This document shows positions 14,540 through 25,452 of a DNA stretch of 64,000 bases, one piece after another (positions within the stretch are counted from its first letter, which is position 1; each line of letters begins with the position of its first letter). The notes under the pieces were generated by a model. The model made no database searches and was not told the origin of the DNA. It worked only from the letters and a program-made list of their open reading frames with translations. The position numbers were made by a program, and so were the translations under genes. Source of the stretch: Actinomycetales bacterium. Lineage in GTDB: Bacteria; Actinomycetota; Actinomycetes; S36-B12; UBA5976. The stretch is from positions 1,022,162 through 1,086,161 of the forward strand of contig JAIXQF010000004.1 in the NCBI GenBank assembly GCA_027484085.1, given 5' to 3'.

Positions 14540-15865
14540 ATGGCCGCAAAATTCACCTACATTGACCTATTCGCAGGAATTGGCGGGTTTCACGCAGCCC
14601 TGTCTGCCATGGGCGGCGAATGTGTTGCGGCGGTAGAAATTGACCCTCGCGCTGCCGCCATATATGAGATGAATTGGGGCACTCCTGCCCTTGCTGACAT
14701 AACTGAAATTGCAAATGACAATGGCGTAAAACTGCCCAAGCACGACGTACTAGTCGCAGGATTTCCCTGCCAGCCATTCTCAAAATCTGGTGCTCAGCGA
14801 GGAATGGATGAAACCCGCGGCACGCTTTACTGGAATATCCTCAAGATAATTGAAAAGCACCACCCTGCAATCGTTCTGCTTGAGAATGTTCGCAATCTTG
14901 CTGGTCCGCGTCACGTGCACGAATGGGAAGTAATTATAGAGACCCTTCGCGCTGAGGGATATCGAGTTAGTGATACGCCAGCAATCTTTAGTCCTCATCT
15001 ATTGGACAAGAAGCACGGTGGACGTCCTCAGATTCGTGAACGGGTATTTATCGCAGCTACTTATGTTGGTAAAAAGTTATCCCAGGCAGACTTAGAAGTT
15101 GAACCCCCTGTTTCAAATAAGCCGATCGCAGGTTGGGATCCCCAGAATTGGTATCTAAGTGCCGACTTATTGGATGCCCACGATGAACTACCTGAGGAGT
15201 CATTGCTTTCGAAAGAAGAAATCAAGTGGATAGATGCTTGGGATGACTTTGTATTAAAGATGCTTAAGTCCCGTAAGGGTGAGAAACTCCCTGGTTTCCC
15301 TCTTTGGTCGGACTCATGGGTGCTTCCCGAGGATCTTGATATTGAAGAAGGAACTCCTGGCTGGAAAATCGACTTTCTTCAGAAGAATTCAAATTTCTAT
15401 GCTGACCATCAGAAACTTATTGATAGCTGGAAAACCAAATGGAAAGTTTCTGAGTTTCCGCCATCACGAAGAAAACTTGAATGGCAAGCACAAGACGCTC
15501 AATCTTTGTGGGAAACAGTAATGCACTTTAGGCCCTCCGGGATCCGTGCAAAGAAGGCTACGTATTTGCCCGCGCTTGTTGCTATAACTCAAACTTCAAT
15601 CATTGGCCCTGAAAAGCGCCGACTGACTACACGTGAGGCCGCTAGGCTTCAGGGGTTTCCTGATTCATTTAAGTTCGACGGCCAGTCCCCTGCTGCAACA
15701 TTTAAACAACTTGGCAATGGCGTGAACATTGGTGTGGTTTGGCATGTTCTTAAGCAACTTGCGGAACGAGATGCGAAGATTCTGACAAAACGTAAACCTG
15801 AATTGCTAGACGCAATTTCCAGTTCGCCCATGTCACCTGATGCAATTCTGCGGAAACGTAGATAA
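14540..15865 (+). CDS. DNA (cytosine-5-)methyltransferase, C5 type
   Basis: A 441-residue enzyme transferring a methyl group from S-adenosylmethionine to C5 of cytosine in DNA. Motifs are in the canonical order: I DLFAGIGGFHAAL (residues 9-21), IV GFPCQPFS with the catalytic Cys near 78, VI ENVRNL, VIII QIRERVF, and X QLGNGVNIGVV near the C-terminus. A long region between VIII and X (about 200-345) is the target-recognition part, larger than in the second methyltransferase of the window. It converges on the minus-strand operon with a 16-base gap. It may be the protective methylase of that operon, like DruM of Druantia type II, or a separate system. Confidence 0.92.
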   Translation: MAAKFTYIDLFAGIGGFHAALSAMGGECVAAVEIDPRAAAIYEMNWGTPALADITEIANDNGVKLPKHDVLVAGFPCQPFSKSGAQRGMDETRGTLYWNILKIIEKHHPAIVLLENVRNLAGPRHVHEWEVIIETLRAEGYRVSDTPAIFSPHLLDKKHGGRPQIRERVFIAATYVGKKLSQADLEVEPPVSNKPIAGWDPQNWYLSADLLDAHDELPEESLLSKEEIKWIDAWDDFVLKMLKSRKGEKLPGFPLWSDSWVLPEDLDIEEGTPGWKIDFLQKNSNFYADHQKLIDSWKTKWKVSEFPPSRRKLEWQAQDAQSLWETVMHFRPSGIRAKKATYLPALVAITQTSIIGPEKRRLTTREAARLQGFPDSFKFDGQSPAATFKQLGNGVNIGVVWHVLKQLAERDAKILTKRKPELLDAISSSPMSPDAILRKRR

Positions 15866-15881
15866 GAAAACGATTATTTCA

Positions 15882-16964
15882 TTAATCCCATTGGTAAACG
15901 AGGGTATTCCAGTTTGCTGCACATGACCCGTTTCTTTCACGGAAATTTGAGAGTGATATGCGTTCTCCCAGACGCGGTGGGCGTGCAGTAGAAAGGTTCA
16001 CTATCGTCATCGGACTAGACATCCACTCTGGAGACTCAACGTCAATCTCCAGAGTGTATTTATTTGAAATGTTTTCCAATCTGACTACCTGTCCCACCAA
16101 GACACGATTTGTGTTCCATTCCTGTTTGCATTCGTCAATAAATGCGGGACAAACGACTTTGAATGAGCACCAAGAACAATTGCTTTCGCTGGGGCTGGCT
16201 TCAAGTACATTCAATTTCGCTTCTGAATCAGATTCCATTAATCTCCGGGTTTCAATTGCTAAATCAACGACTTTTCTCACGTCACTCTCATTGACTTCAA
16301 TTGCATACGGTGCATTTTGCGTTGTAAGAATTTCGACTCTCTTTGGAAAAACTCCATAGTTAACATAAACCAGCCACGCATAGAACATGAGTTGGCGTCT
16401 TTGACTTTCCGTTGGATGCGCCTGATTCAAACCTGATTTGTGATCTACAACAATAAGGTCTTCCCCGTCCATTCGCACTAAGTCAGGAATTCCCACCAAA
16501 CCTAGCCCTCTGTCGAAAAGCTTACGCTCGACCCATGGAAAAGGGATGTTTGCTAACTCACTGGCAAAATCGACCTGATTTGAATTCTTGCGCTGTGCAG
16601 ACCCAACCCCTAATTTGTGCCCAGAAGACACGCTTCCAAACTCGCCCTTGCTCGCGCGAACTGCAAGGCGCGCCTTATTCACCTGATACCCCGCCCAGCT
16701 CTCAGGTCGAGGAATTAGCGCAGGTTCCCATTCTTCTTGCATTGTGTTTTCAATGCTAGAGACAGCAATTGACCACGCAGCATCGAACGATTTTCCTGCG
16801 TACAAGAGTTCGATTGCTGAGTGGACTACAAGACCTACAGCTGCTCTATCACTAATTCTACGCAACTTTTTATAATTTGAATCTTGAGTAAATTGCCAAC
16901 GGGCTTTACAGGAAATAAAATTCTCCAAGGACGTCGGAGATATCCAAATCAATTGCTTGTACAC
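15882..16964 (-). CDS. Cas4/RecB-like PD-(D/E)XK nuclease with Cys cluster
   Basis: A 360-residue protein of the RecB/Cas4 nuclease family. The start SPTSLENFISCKARWQF is the family's N-terminal motif with the first Cys; then the conserved His (VVHSAIELL), the core GIPDLV...LIVVDHKSG (Asp and Asp-x-Lys) and the motif QLMFYAWLV. CSWCSFKVVC gives three further Cys, so a 4Fe-4S cluster as in Cas4/AddB is likely. The last 80 residues are beta-rich, possibly OB-like. It is the last gene of the operon: GTG start 2 bases after the helicase stop, with AAGGA upstream. Exonuclease or end-trimming action together with the helicase is inferred. Confidence 0.82.
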   Translation of the reverse strand: MYKQLIWISPTSLENFISCKARWQFTQDSNYKKLRRISDRAAVGLVVHSAIELLYAGKSFDAAWSIAVSSIENTMQEEWEPALIPRPESWAGYQVNKARLAVRASKGEFGSVSSGHKLGVGSAQRKNSNQVDFASELANIPFPWVERKLFDRGLGLVGIPDLVRMDGEDLIVVDHKSGLNQAHPTESQRRQLMFYAWLVYVNYGVFPKRVEILTTQNAPYAIEVNESDVRKVVDLAIETRRLMESDSEAKLNVLEASPSESNCSWCSFKVVCPAFIDECKQEWNTNRVLVGQVVRLENISNKYTLEIDVESPEWMSSPMTIVNLSTARPPRLGERISLSNFRERNGSCAANWNTLVYQWD

Positions 16965-16966
16965 AT

Positions 16967-19900
16967 TTATCCTTGAAGGAATCTCCAGATCGAAAGTGGA
17001 TTTAGCCTAAATCTTCTTGCGTCATACCAAGTGATGGAGTCAAATTCACTGCCTTCTATCATCGCGTGAGCAACTGCCTGATCTTCATTCAACCAACTCA
17101 AATTTGTCCGCCAAAGTGGGTGGGACAGCATGACCGCAGATTTACCTCTATAAATCATTGGTATGTTGTTGATCATCTGAATTTTTGCGCCACCGAGCTC
17201 TGCAACAATCTTCGCCATTCCATCATCCAATGGTGGCAATGAACGCTGTACATTTAATTGCCTTCCCAAAAGTAGCTCTAACATGTCGCATGACAATCTC
17301 CAATCAAGCAATGAATGCTTCCGGGAATTGTCATATGAGCGCATACAATCTGGGCATGATGTGTCGCAGTTCTGTGAATGCTTACTAACGTCCCATCGCT
17401 CTAATGCATCCTCATAGGTTTTGAGTAGCAGAGATTCAAAATTGTCTCGGTTTCCCAGTTCGACAGCATATCCTGCTCCATTTTCGGCAGCGTCTGAAAG
17501 ATATATTCCTGCCGCAACTTGTGCTTTCACATCGCCTTCATCATTAGGTAGTGGTATTCGTATTGGAATAATTCCTGTAATCAACTCACTAGGATCAAGA
17601 TCTAATGCAACTTGCGCACCTCTACGAAGGACCTCGGCCATAGAGTAATAGGCTGCCTGACCCGAACTTTGTTCATGAAGTCCTATTGCTCCTGTTGGTA
17701 CATCCAGCCGATTTGGTGAAATCAATAAGGCATCTGTAACTCTCACTTCACCAATTACGTCTAGTTCAGTGGCCCCCTGCTTACCAGCATCTGCAATTAC
17801 TGAGCCGTCTGTTTGCCTAACAAAGTCGTAACCTCGGCCAAAGTTATCATTTATGGTTACTAGGCGACATTGTTCAAATACTTCCACTTCAACGGTATCC
17901 AATGACAATGAACTTGTAGGCATAGAACTAACGGTCAATTCCGGTGCAGATGCGCCCGAGACTTGTTCACTCTCTTCCGAATACGCTTCTGGTGCATAAG
18001 TGGTCCTAAATCCCTTAGGTTCATAGAGCGAATAGATTTGATATTGATCATTACAGGTATTGCACGCAATTGCCGATGAACTAAGCTCACTTCTGCCACA
18101 TGAAATACACTTGCAAAATCTCATAGGAGCACCCATTGGATCGACTGTGAAAGTCTTTTTCCCTTGCGTCCTATACGACACAAAACCGTTGACTTTATGA
18201 ACCAGGCCATCCTTTACAATTCTTGCACCAGGAGCAAATGCACCCACCGCCATTCCCAGTGGACGATCCGAAACTGCAAAATCTTCAAGCCCATTAGGCG
18301 CCCAGATTGACCTTGACCAAAGGGTGCGAACTCTTGTAGGAAATCCAAACATCGGGAGAATTCCATTTCGTGCAAGCTGCGCACTAAGTTCTTCATCGCC
18401 CGCTGGTGGCGACATGTTCACAATATTGTCTATGTCAGAAATCAAAGATTCTTTAACGTACGTTTCAATTTGCAGTCGTTCCTGGTCTGAGATCAATGTG
18501 AACTCGCTCAATCGAACTATAACAGGCCTTAGGGAATTTGAAGTTGCCAAGAACGTTGAGATGTCATTGCGGAAAACTGACCAGTCACTAACTTTGCCGA
18601 AGGTGCCATGATTGCTGTTTGCATTCCACTTTGGTGAATCCTGCACCGACAAAAAAGCTTTCCTTAAGACCTCACTTACAACAACTCGCTGGACAATTCG
18701 CACTCTTTCCAAGTCGAGGAATGGTTGTGGCGGTATGTCACCCGTAATCCGCTCCGGGCGATTAAAATAGTACTCATCATGTGTGCGATCTCTGCATATA
18801 GTTACTGCAAAACTCAGGAATTGACCAGACCTTCCAGCTCGCCCAACTCGTTGCTGGTAATTGAATCGCTGAGGTGGAACATTCGCCATCATGGTTGCCC
18901 TTAGACTTCCAATGTCAACACCAACTTCCATAGTTGTGGTGACGGAAAGTACGTCAATCTCATCAGTTAGTGCATACTCACCGTCCGCGAACGCACCCTT
19001 GAATAGTCGTTGACGATCACGCTGTAGTTCTAAAGGCCTGGTTTGGCCAGTCAATTCAGCAATTTTCAATCTTCTAGGTTCTTGGCGGGCCAGCCATGCA
19101 TAGTAATCGGATGAATCGACATCAATTGCAACCTCTCGCAACTCTCCGCCTTGGCACTTTGCATTAACGCAAACATTAAGTGAAGGCGACAAATGCCTAA
19201 AGTTACAATTTTTGCAGATCCACCATGTTCTTCCAGCCGCTTCCAAAACAAGTGAAGTATCTGCTTTGGCAGTTTGCAATAACCAACCTCCAATTGCCAG
19301 TTTCATTGCCGGGGTTGAAAGAATTTTATCTAATTGTTTAATCAATAGTTCAATCTGAACATCATTACGTGAAGCTACAACTTGAATGTAGCGCTCGATG
19401 GTTTTTGGCATGGTTGATTGCTCATCCGCCGAAGTAGATTCCATGTATCGTCTTGAAAGTCCTAGAATTCTTAAAATTGAATTTACAAGCATTACTTGTT
19501 GTTGATCATTTAATGGGCCATCTACAGGCTCTTGATCTTTAACCGACATGAATGCCACGCCAACCGATTCAATGTCTCGCTGGGCCCTGTCGAATAAAGC
19601 CTCAGCAACATACTTTCTTAAGTTCCTGATTAATTTCTCTTGACCCTGGAAAATGATTGGGCCGTTCCATAGATCAGTGGATGGAGCATCAAACGCCTTG
19701 TACCATGGGGTAGTTCCGACATAACCATCCTCCAGAAACTGATCTCTAGGGTCAGTACCACCAGGGTTTACGCCAATGCTGACAAATGATTCTGTCATTT
19801 GCCTATACAGAGCAACTAATGACACTTCACCTTCTACCTTTAATTTGTCAAGTGCTTCTTGGAGTGATCTTTCCTGATTGGAGTCGAGTACTTCCCCTGC

Positions 19901-22273
19901 TATAACTTTGCCGAGAAGCGCTCTGGCTTCTAAAAGATCATTAGAAGCGAGTGCCTCATAGGACATCTCAAAAAGAATTTTTTTAGGATCAGGTTTCTTT
20001 TCTATTTCTTGACGTAATACCTGGCGTACTAAGTCACGATGATGGTTTTTAGAAGCACCAGCTGAAGTTCTTGCTGCATCATCTCTACTATCGGTAAAAA
20101 TAATGGTTTTTGAGTCAACGATCGCACCTCTACCCTGCTTGCCTTCAGCTAACGAGCGAATCATTTGAGATAGATAGAGTTCTGTTGCAGCTGATTGACC
20201 AGACGTATGTGCACGAATCGGTGATCGAACTTCTCCTGATTTGAAATCACTCACCGCACTTTGCTTGCTGTTAAAATTGCACTTAGGGCATTTGGTAGGC
20301 AAAGCGGGCACTCGATCGCTTTCGACAGCTTTGGCATGTCTAACTACTACGCCAGTTGGCTGAGCACTAGATCCAATTTCAAGTTGGCCTAACATGGCAT
20401 TCCAGTGAGCGGCGACAAATTGGAATTCAATTCCGCCTACAGTCCACTTGGTTCCGAGATCCTCGATTCTTCCAGGCCGGTACCAGGTGAACTCATTAGT
20501 AGACCTAAGGAATACAAATTTTCCCGACTGTTTTTCATCAATTGGAGTTGGGCCCAATAATTGAGCATTAGCAGTTGAATCCGCAATGAAACCACCAAGA
20601 CTAACGTCGCCGCACTCAAAACAATAAAGAAGTTCGAGTACGCGACATCCGCAATACGTACAAGAATTTAATGGCGAGGTAAATAGTCTCCCAACCCCTA
20701 ATGTAACATCTTCATTGTCGTTAAATGAGGGATCTTTGCATTCAAAGTTGGTGCACGCCCAGATTCCTCTGGGTGTTCGTACGAACAAGTGAGAGCGCAG
20801 AGGTATAACCTCTTCGATTGAATCATCAGGCGTGGGGTTCGAAAGTCTATCCAGCAGCTCTAACATCGAAGCTTCTGTGTCAACTCCAGGTTGAAGTATG
20901 CGCGACGCAATCTCTTGAATTGATGTTGCTCTCAATCGCTCACTTTCAGTTTCATAACAAGCAGCGGTGAGAATATGTGAAATTTCTGACAGGGATAGAG
21001 ATGCAACTTCACTTTGCGATATCTTCTTTGTGTTTGCAATGTCGACATTTACGGGTTTACCTGGAAGAAGAATAAATGTTGATCTACTAACGCCAAAAAA
21101 TTGCTCCAGATACGCCAGTCCTTCCTCGTCCGCCGACAGCGAAGCCGAGGTTGAGATGATACGAAGTTGAGGTGAGTCAGTTGCTATGTTGAGACGGTTA
21201 AGCAATGATCTGACAATCATTCCCACTTCGCTACCCTGAGTCCCACGATATAGATGAAGTTCATCAACGATTAAAGTGAAAACATTTTCAGGGTCTTCTT
21301 CTAGCCACTTCCTGGTGCTTTCGAAAATAGGTTCTTCAACATCTCGCATCATCATGGTATTCAACATTGAATAGTTAGTGACCAAAATGTCAGGAGGATT
21401 TGAGATCATGTCCCAACGCGTTAACATCTCACCAGATTTTGAATCAGGAAACTGTGCGAGATCGATTGTTTCTCGAGTCAGAACTCCATTAGCGCGTTCA
21501 GATTCAATTACTTTATTCGTATTCTTTAGATGTTCGTACGTGGACTGAATTTTGGAAATTTCAGATGCAACTTCTTTTGCCCCAGTACTCGAAGGCTTTC
21601 GAACGCTGTTCCCTAGCGTGCTTCCTGTGTACCGACCAAACCATATTGGCTTGGTCGGTTGCAGATTTCTCAAATCTCTTACGGCTCTTCGGAGTCGTGT
21701 CATCTGATCCTCAACCAAGGCGTTGGTTGGATATAAGATCAATGACCTGACTGCGGATGTCCTTGTCTCTGAATGTCTCATGTTTGTCCATTGAGGGTTG
21801 TGTCCATCCCACCACCATTGAGCCTCAATCTGAGGTTTCCAAGTCGAAGACTCAGCCATTATCCTCAGTAATGCTGGCAGAAGAAAGGATTCAGTCTTAC
21901 CTGAACCAGTTCCAGAAGTTACAACTACATTCCTGCCGTCCGAGGAGCCACCTCTAAAGCTGTGAGTAATTGACGCTGCCTGGTGTTGGCGCAACTTGAG
22001 AGAATTCGGTTCGGCGAATGGAAAAAGTGACTTACCTACCATTGTTGCGACTTCTTCAGTTAGGCCAGCAGCTTGGCATACCTCGAGATAGGGCTCTATG
22101 TTCGGGTATGGCAAAACAGGCTCTAATAAAACATCGCTAATCAAGGTTCCATTTTCCTCAAGCAATGATCGACGCTCTCGCATGAGGCTTGGGCTATCCA
22201 GCCAATAGGCCGTATCTATGTACTTTAGAAAAGTCGAGCGCAATTCTTTTGCCATTTGAATTGGATTAGTCAT
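16967..22273 (-). CDS. giant DEAD/DEAH helicase with DUF1998 (DruE-like)
   Basis: A 1768-residue SF2 helicase. Walker [10 protein letters not shown] is at 119-127, the DEAH-type box reads VDELHLYRG, motif III is STSAS, and motif VI is [11 protein letters not shown] in the second RecA-like half. Several Cys clusters (CTNFEC, CTYCGC, CFEC, CPKC, CKNC) mark zinc-binding inserts between the halves. The C-terminus has the DUF1998/MrfA-type signature [14 protein letters not shown]...HSLLDW. Length and order fit DruE of Druantia rather than the shorter, separate DrmA and DrmB of DISARM. It is placed between the large unknown protein (12 bases upstream) and the Cas4-like nuclease (2 bases downstream). 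Intact, with no frameshift seen. Confidence 0.88.
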   Translation of the reverse strand: MTNPIQMAKELRSTFLKYIDTAYWLDSPSLMRERRSLLEENGTLISDVLLEPVLPYPNIEPYLEVCQAAGLTEEVATMVGKSLFPFAEPNSLKLRQHQAASITHSFRGGSSDGRNVVVTSGTGSGKTESFLLPALLRIMAESSTWKPQIEAQWWWDGHNPQWTNMRHSETRTSAVRSLILYPTNALVEDQMTRLRRAVRDLRNLQPTKPIWFGRYTGSTLGNSVRKPSSTGAKEVASEISKIQSTYEHLKNTNKVIESERANGVLTRETIDLAQFPDSKSGEMLTRWDMISNPPDILVTNYSMLNTMMMRDVEEPIFESTRKWLEEDPENVFTLIVDELHLYRGTQGSEVGMIVRSLLNRLNIATDSPQLRIISTSASLSADEEGLAYLEQFFGVSRSTFILLPGKPVNVDIANTKKISQSEVASLSLSEISHILTAACYETESERLRATSIQEIASRILQPGVDTEASMLELLDRLSNPTPDDSIEEVIPLRSHLFVRTPRGIWACTNFECKDPSFNDNEDVTLGVGRLFTSPLNSCTYCGCRVLELLYCFECGDVSLGGFIADSTANAQLLGPTPIDEKQSGKFVFLRSTNEFTWYRPGRIEDLGTKWTVGGIEFQFVAAHWNAMLGQLEIGSSAQPTGVVVRHAKAVESDRVPALPTKCPKCNFNSKQSAVSDFKSGEVRSPIRAHTSGQSAATELYLSQMIRSLAEGKQGRGAIVDSKTIIFTDSRDDAARTSAGASKNHHRDLVRQVLRQEIEKKPDPKKILFEMSYEALASNDLLEARALLGKVIAGEVLDSNQERSLQEALDKLKVEGEVSLVALYRQMTESFVSIGVNPGGTDPRDQFLEDGYVGTTPWYKAFDAPSTDLWNGPIIFQGQEKLIRNLRKYVAEALFDRAQRDIESVGVAFMSVKDQEPVDGPLNDQQQVMLVNSILRILGLSRRYMESTSADEQSTMPKTIERYIQVVASRNDVQIELLIKQLDKILSTPAMKLAIGGWLLQTAKADTSLVLEAAGRTWWICKNCNFRHLSPSLNVCVNAKCQGGELREVAIDVDSSDYYAWLARQEPRRLKIAELTGQTRPLELQRDRQRLFKGAFADGEYALTDEIDVLSVTTTMEVGVDIGSLRATMMANVPPQRFNYQQRVGRAGRSGQFLSFAVTICRDRTHDEYYFNRPERITGDIPPQPFLDLERVRIVQRVVVSEVLRKAFLSVQDSPKWNANSNHGTFGKVSDWSVFRNDISTFLATSNSLRPVIVRLSEFTLISDQERLQIETYVKESLISDIDNIVNMSPPAGDEELSAQLARNGILPMFGFPTRVRTLWSRSIWAPNGLEDFAVSDRPLGMAVGAFAPGARIVKDGLVHKVNGFVSYRTQGKKTFTVDPMGAPMRFCKCISCGRSELSSSAIACNTCNDQYQIYSLYEPKGFRTTYAPEAYSEESEQVSGASAPELTVSSMPTSSLSLDTVEVEVFEQCRLVTINDNFGRGYDFVRQTDGSVIADAGKQGATELDVIGEVRVTDALLISPNRLDVPTGAIGLHEQSSGQAAYYSMAEVLRRGAQVALDLDPSELITGIIPIRIPLPNDEGDVKAQVAAGIYLSDAAENGAGYAVELGNRDNFESLLLKTYEDALERWDVSKHSQNCDTSCPDCMRSYDNSRKHSLLDWRLSCDMLELLLGRQLNVQRSLPPLDDGMAKIVAELGGAKIQMINNIPMIYRGKSAVMLSHPLWRTNLSWLNEDQAVAHAMIEGSEFDSITWYDARRFRLNPLSIWRFLQG

Positions 22274-22285
22274 TTTTTTGTCTCA

Positions 22286-25200
22286 CTAACTGAGCAGAAG
22301 CGTTTGAAGCAATTTTGCCGCAGACTCTTCTACTTCATTGTATTTTCTGCAGTTACGACTGCCGTTCTCGCCTTTAAACTTTACGCTTTCAGGTGTACTA
22401 CCACTCATAAGTACCATTGCGCGCCCATAGAGTCCTGGTAGCTCGACGCCAAATGGAACTAGTAGTTCCTTTGACTCTTTCTTATAAGAAACTAAAGAAG
22501 TTTTTAGAACTTGAGCTCCCAAATATTTGACTAGATACGGAGTTCCTTTTGCTGCCGTGCCTTGGTTTACATCATTTTCGTTTCTAAAGATATATTCCGA
22601 TCGAAAATCTCGTTTAAGGCGAAAAGAGCCTGGCCTTGATACGTCATTTGTCTCTTGCCAAGACGCAGTTTTAACATCAAAAAACTCTGCTTTATTGAAA
22701 CCTGGCATTACTTTTCTTGGCAATGCCGCGCCTACGCTAGACAGCAGCGGCAAGCCCTTCAACATGCTCATCCCAGCCAGCGGAACAACCTCTCCAATTT
22801 GAGCATCAGTGAGTTGCTCTTTAGTCAAGCCAGAAACCTTGACAATTGTTGGCTGGGCATCACTACCTACCAAAGTAATCTGTCCGCTCACTTTGGCGAC
22901 TAAATCTTTAATTTGTTCAAGTAGGTGCGGAGGCCAGTAACCCACAAGGAGCCATTCACCTTTAGAGGTCTCAGCAAGACAAGTTGGAGATACTTCCCAA
23001 CTAGTTACGGATCCATCTGGTTCTCTCTTTAGCTCAAGGTGGCCCAGTTGCTCCAAGGTGTTAGCAAAATTGAATGCAAAAATAGAATCATTATCAATTT
23101 GATTAGCAAGCGAATTCAGGGCTTGTCCCGTGCCCCCTCCAAGATGCATCAAGGAATCTAATGCAGCATCCCAAAGGTTAGTAGTTGCATTACTTACGCC
23201 AACTAAAGATTCGAAGGAAGTAATTGTCTCTGGAGTTATAGTCGCAGTTCCATAAACCCTAGGTTTCAACGGTTTGGGCCATATTGGATACTGCTTGACC
23301 AAATGACAGTGCGTGCATTCCCCTCGCTGAAATTTTCCTCTTAAGGCTCTCCATGGGGTGGCCTGATCAATTGTCTCTATCTGCATTCTGTGTGCGCCTG
23401 TATAAACGCATGAATCAGGACTAACGGGGGCAATTTGGACTAGGTTGATTGCGGATTCATGGGACGGCTCTTGATAACTCGTCCAGGCTGCTGAATAGTC
23501 AGAAGTATCCGTTAGAACGAAGTTAAACGAGCCATGCGTTACTGCCCCATCAATAGTTACGAGCGCATCTTCAGTGTCTTCATCAACCGCAGATAGCGCA
23601 CCAAGGGCAACACCTTCATTGTCAATCTTGTACGCAAGTGCATCAACCAAATGCCAGCGCGAATCGACTTCATTCGATGAACGCAGACGCACACTTGACT
23701 GATGCGACGGCTCCTTTGAGGATGAAACATATACCGAAACTCTATAGTCACCAGGGCTAAACTCCAGTTTCGACATTTCAATAACAAGTGCTCCATCACT
23801 TGAAGATTCTCGATGTAACTCATCGCCAGAAAATGAATCCGTAATCGATACTTCAAAGAAGTCAGCATCCGCAATTGCAACCCGTATTTCCGGGGCTGCC
23901 AAGGCTGTCCATTTCCTCACGGATGACGGAATTCTCACGCCACCCGCAATGGTTAACTGGCTCCTTGAGATCGGCTGCAATTCTTTGAATCTAGTTTTTT
24001 CTGGAACGCCAAACAGTTGAACGCCCGAGAATGCTGTCCAATCTTCTGGCAGTTCATTGAAGTGCAGTTCTTCGTACCCTGGGCGGGCATACTGCGCAAG
24101 TATTGCCCTGACTTGCTCGACGCTATCTTTGCTTCTTCTCACAAGCAGAATGCAATCCGTATTAAGATGCACTGCAGTCTGTTCCATGTAACCGCCATGT
24201 ATCTCATCGAGCACCAGTGGAACCACGGTTCTCGGAAAGCGCTTAGACACATGCTCAGCATTTTGAGGAATGCGGATGTTAACCGATCCTTCTAAAACAG
24301 AACCAACATCCAAGCCATCAGAATTGCTGGTACGCCATAGATTTCCAGCTAATGGTTGAAATGAAATTTCAACCCATTCTCCGCTGGAAGTTTCAAGTTC
24401 TAAATTTCCATCAAGGAGTGGCTCACCTGCATGGCGATAAGTAAGAGAAAGATTAAAGGTTCTGCCAAGAAAGTTTTGGTTCATACTTGCCATCAACTTA
24501 ACTTGAGAAAGAATGGCTCCTTCCGTTCTCATCCCTCTTGGTACAGTTCCATCCCAGCCGACAAGCTCTAATGAAACTATTTCTGCAATGCGCTCGTGAG
24601 TTGCCGTATTTGACCAAGACCGCTTTAGCGCCTCTCCCGCGCTCGTAAGGTCGGAATTAATCCAGGCATCGAGAAAAACTACCATGGTTTCTGTCGATAC
24701 ATTTGTTCCTGGATCAAGTCCATACTGTGAAAAAAAGCCAGGCAATTTTTGACGATCCGCCTTGCGTACAAGAGCTTGCGATTGCGGAATACCGACGTAC
24801 CGTTTACTCAATGAGTATGCAGTAGGAAGTCCGATGCGCCCCTCTTGGCTTTCAATCCAAATGTTTAGCTCTCGCCATAATCGTTCCGAATAATCATGAA
24901 ACTGCGCCTGTATGGATCTTTCATCCTTGGCCAACTTTGTAAGATCTGCAACTCTTGGATAGTAAGCTATTGAAGGCAGTTCGTCTCTACCCATATCAAG
25001 CGCAGCTAATGTCGCAAGCGCAAGAAACCCTACCGAAGGAGGATTGCCAATAGATTCTGCTTGCAAAGAATCTTCTCTAGTTGATTTAGTTTTTCGTATC
25101 TCGCGCATCCATTTGCTGTGTTCAAGAACAATTTTTTGCAGATTGAAACTTGACCCATTCACCACAACTCTGGATACTGCTTCACACAATCCATCTTTTG

Positions 25201-25357
25201 GATCACCGTCATATCCAACTTTTCTTGCAATCTCAGCCAGCGTGTCGTCATCAAGATCGAGATATACAGGCACAGCATCGTCAATTTCTGGATAAACTAC
25301 GCTGAGAATCGCTTTATTCCACTCAAGGTAGTAATTCCAGTCTGCGTCACTGCACAT
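22286..25357 (-). CDS. large defence-associated protein of unknown function (Druantia II-like)
   Basis: A 1023-residue protein when read from the ATG at 25357; the frame opens at a TTG at 25429, but the conserved-looking start (DADWNYYLEWNKAIL) is just after the ATG. No nuclease, ATPase or membrane motif is recognisable. The N-terminal third is helical (RIGLPTAYSLSKRYVGIPQSQALVRKADRQ), the middle is beta-rich with immunoglobulin-like stretches, and one CTHC pair lies near residue 700. Position directly before the DruE-like helicase suggests it is the counterpart of DruF or DruG of Druantia type II; which one I cannot say. Probably a structural or DNA-recognition subunit. Confidence 0.7.
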   Translation of the reverse strand: MCSDADWNYYLEWNKAILSVVYPEIDDAVPVYLDLDDDTLAEIARKVGYDGDPKDGLCEAVSRVVVNGSSFNLQKIVLEHSKWMREIRKTKSTREDSLQAESIGNPPSVGFLALATLAALDMGRDELPSIAYYPRVADLTKLAKDERSIQAQFHDYSERLWRELNIWIESQEGRIGLPTAYSLSKRYVGIPQSQALVRKADRQKLPGFFSQYGLDPGTNVSTETMVVFLDAWINSDLTSAGEALKRSWSNTATHERIAEIVSLELVGWDGTVPRGMRTEGAILSQVKLMASMNQNFLGRTFNLSLTYRHAGEPLLDGNLELETSSGEWVEISFQPLAGNLWRTSNSDGLDVGSVLEGSVNIRIPQNAEHVSKRFPRTVVPLVLDEIHGGYMEQTAVHLNTDCILLVRRSKDSVEQVRAILAQYARPGYEELHFNELPEDWTAFSGVQLFGVPEKTRFKELQPISRSQLTIAGGVRIPSSVRKWTALAAPEIRVAIADADFFEVSITDSFSGDELHRESSSDGALVIEMSKLEFSPGDYRVSVYVSSSKEPSHQSSVRLRSSNEVDSRWHLVDALAYKIDNEGVALGALSAVDEDTEDALVTIDGAVTHGSFNFVLTDTSDYSAAWTSYQEPSHESAINLVQIAPVSPDSCVYTGAHRMQIETIDQATPWRALRGKFQRGECTHCHLVKQYPIWPKPLKPRVYGTATITPETITSFESLVGVSNATTNLWDAALDSLMHLGGGTGQALNSLANQIDNDSIFAFNFANTLEQLGHLELKREPDGSVTSWEVSPTCLAETSKGEWLLVGYWPPHLLEQIKDLVAKVSGQITLVGSDAQPTIVKVSGLTKEQLTDAQIGEVVPLAGMSMLKGLPLLSSVGAALPRKVMPGFNKAEFFDVKTASWQETNDVSRPGSFRLKRDFRSEYIFRNENDVNQGTAAKGTPYLVKYLGAQVLKTSLVSYKKESKELLVPFGVELPGLYGRAMVLMSGSTPESVKFKGENGSRNCRKYNEVEESAAKLLQTLLLS

Positions 25358-25452
25358 AGCTGATTCGGGCTGCTTTCTTACATAAATGCTGTTGCGGATA
25401 AACACTACGCTATAGCAAGCAACTGACAATTTCAGGAACTGTGCCCAATCGT

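Noticed and set aside
15882-16964. CRISPR-Cas locus suggested by the Cas4-like nuclease
   Set aside because: No other cas gene and no repeat-spacer array is present; operon context is a DUF1998 helicase.
16967-22273. DISARM (DrmA/DrmB) assignment
   Set aside because: DISARM splits the helicase and DUF1998 functions in two shorter proteins; here one 1768-residue chain holds both, which fits DruE better.
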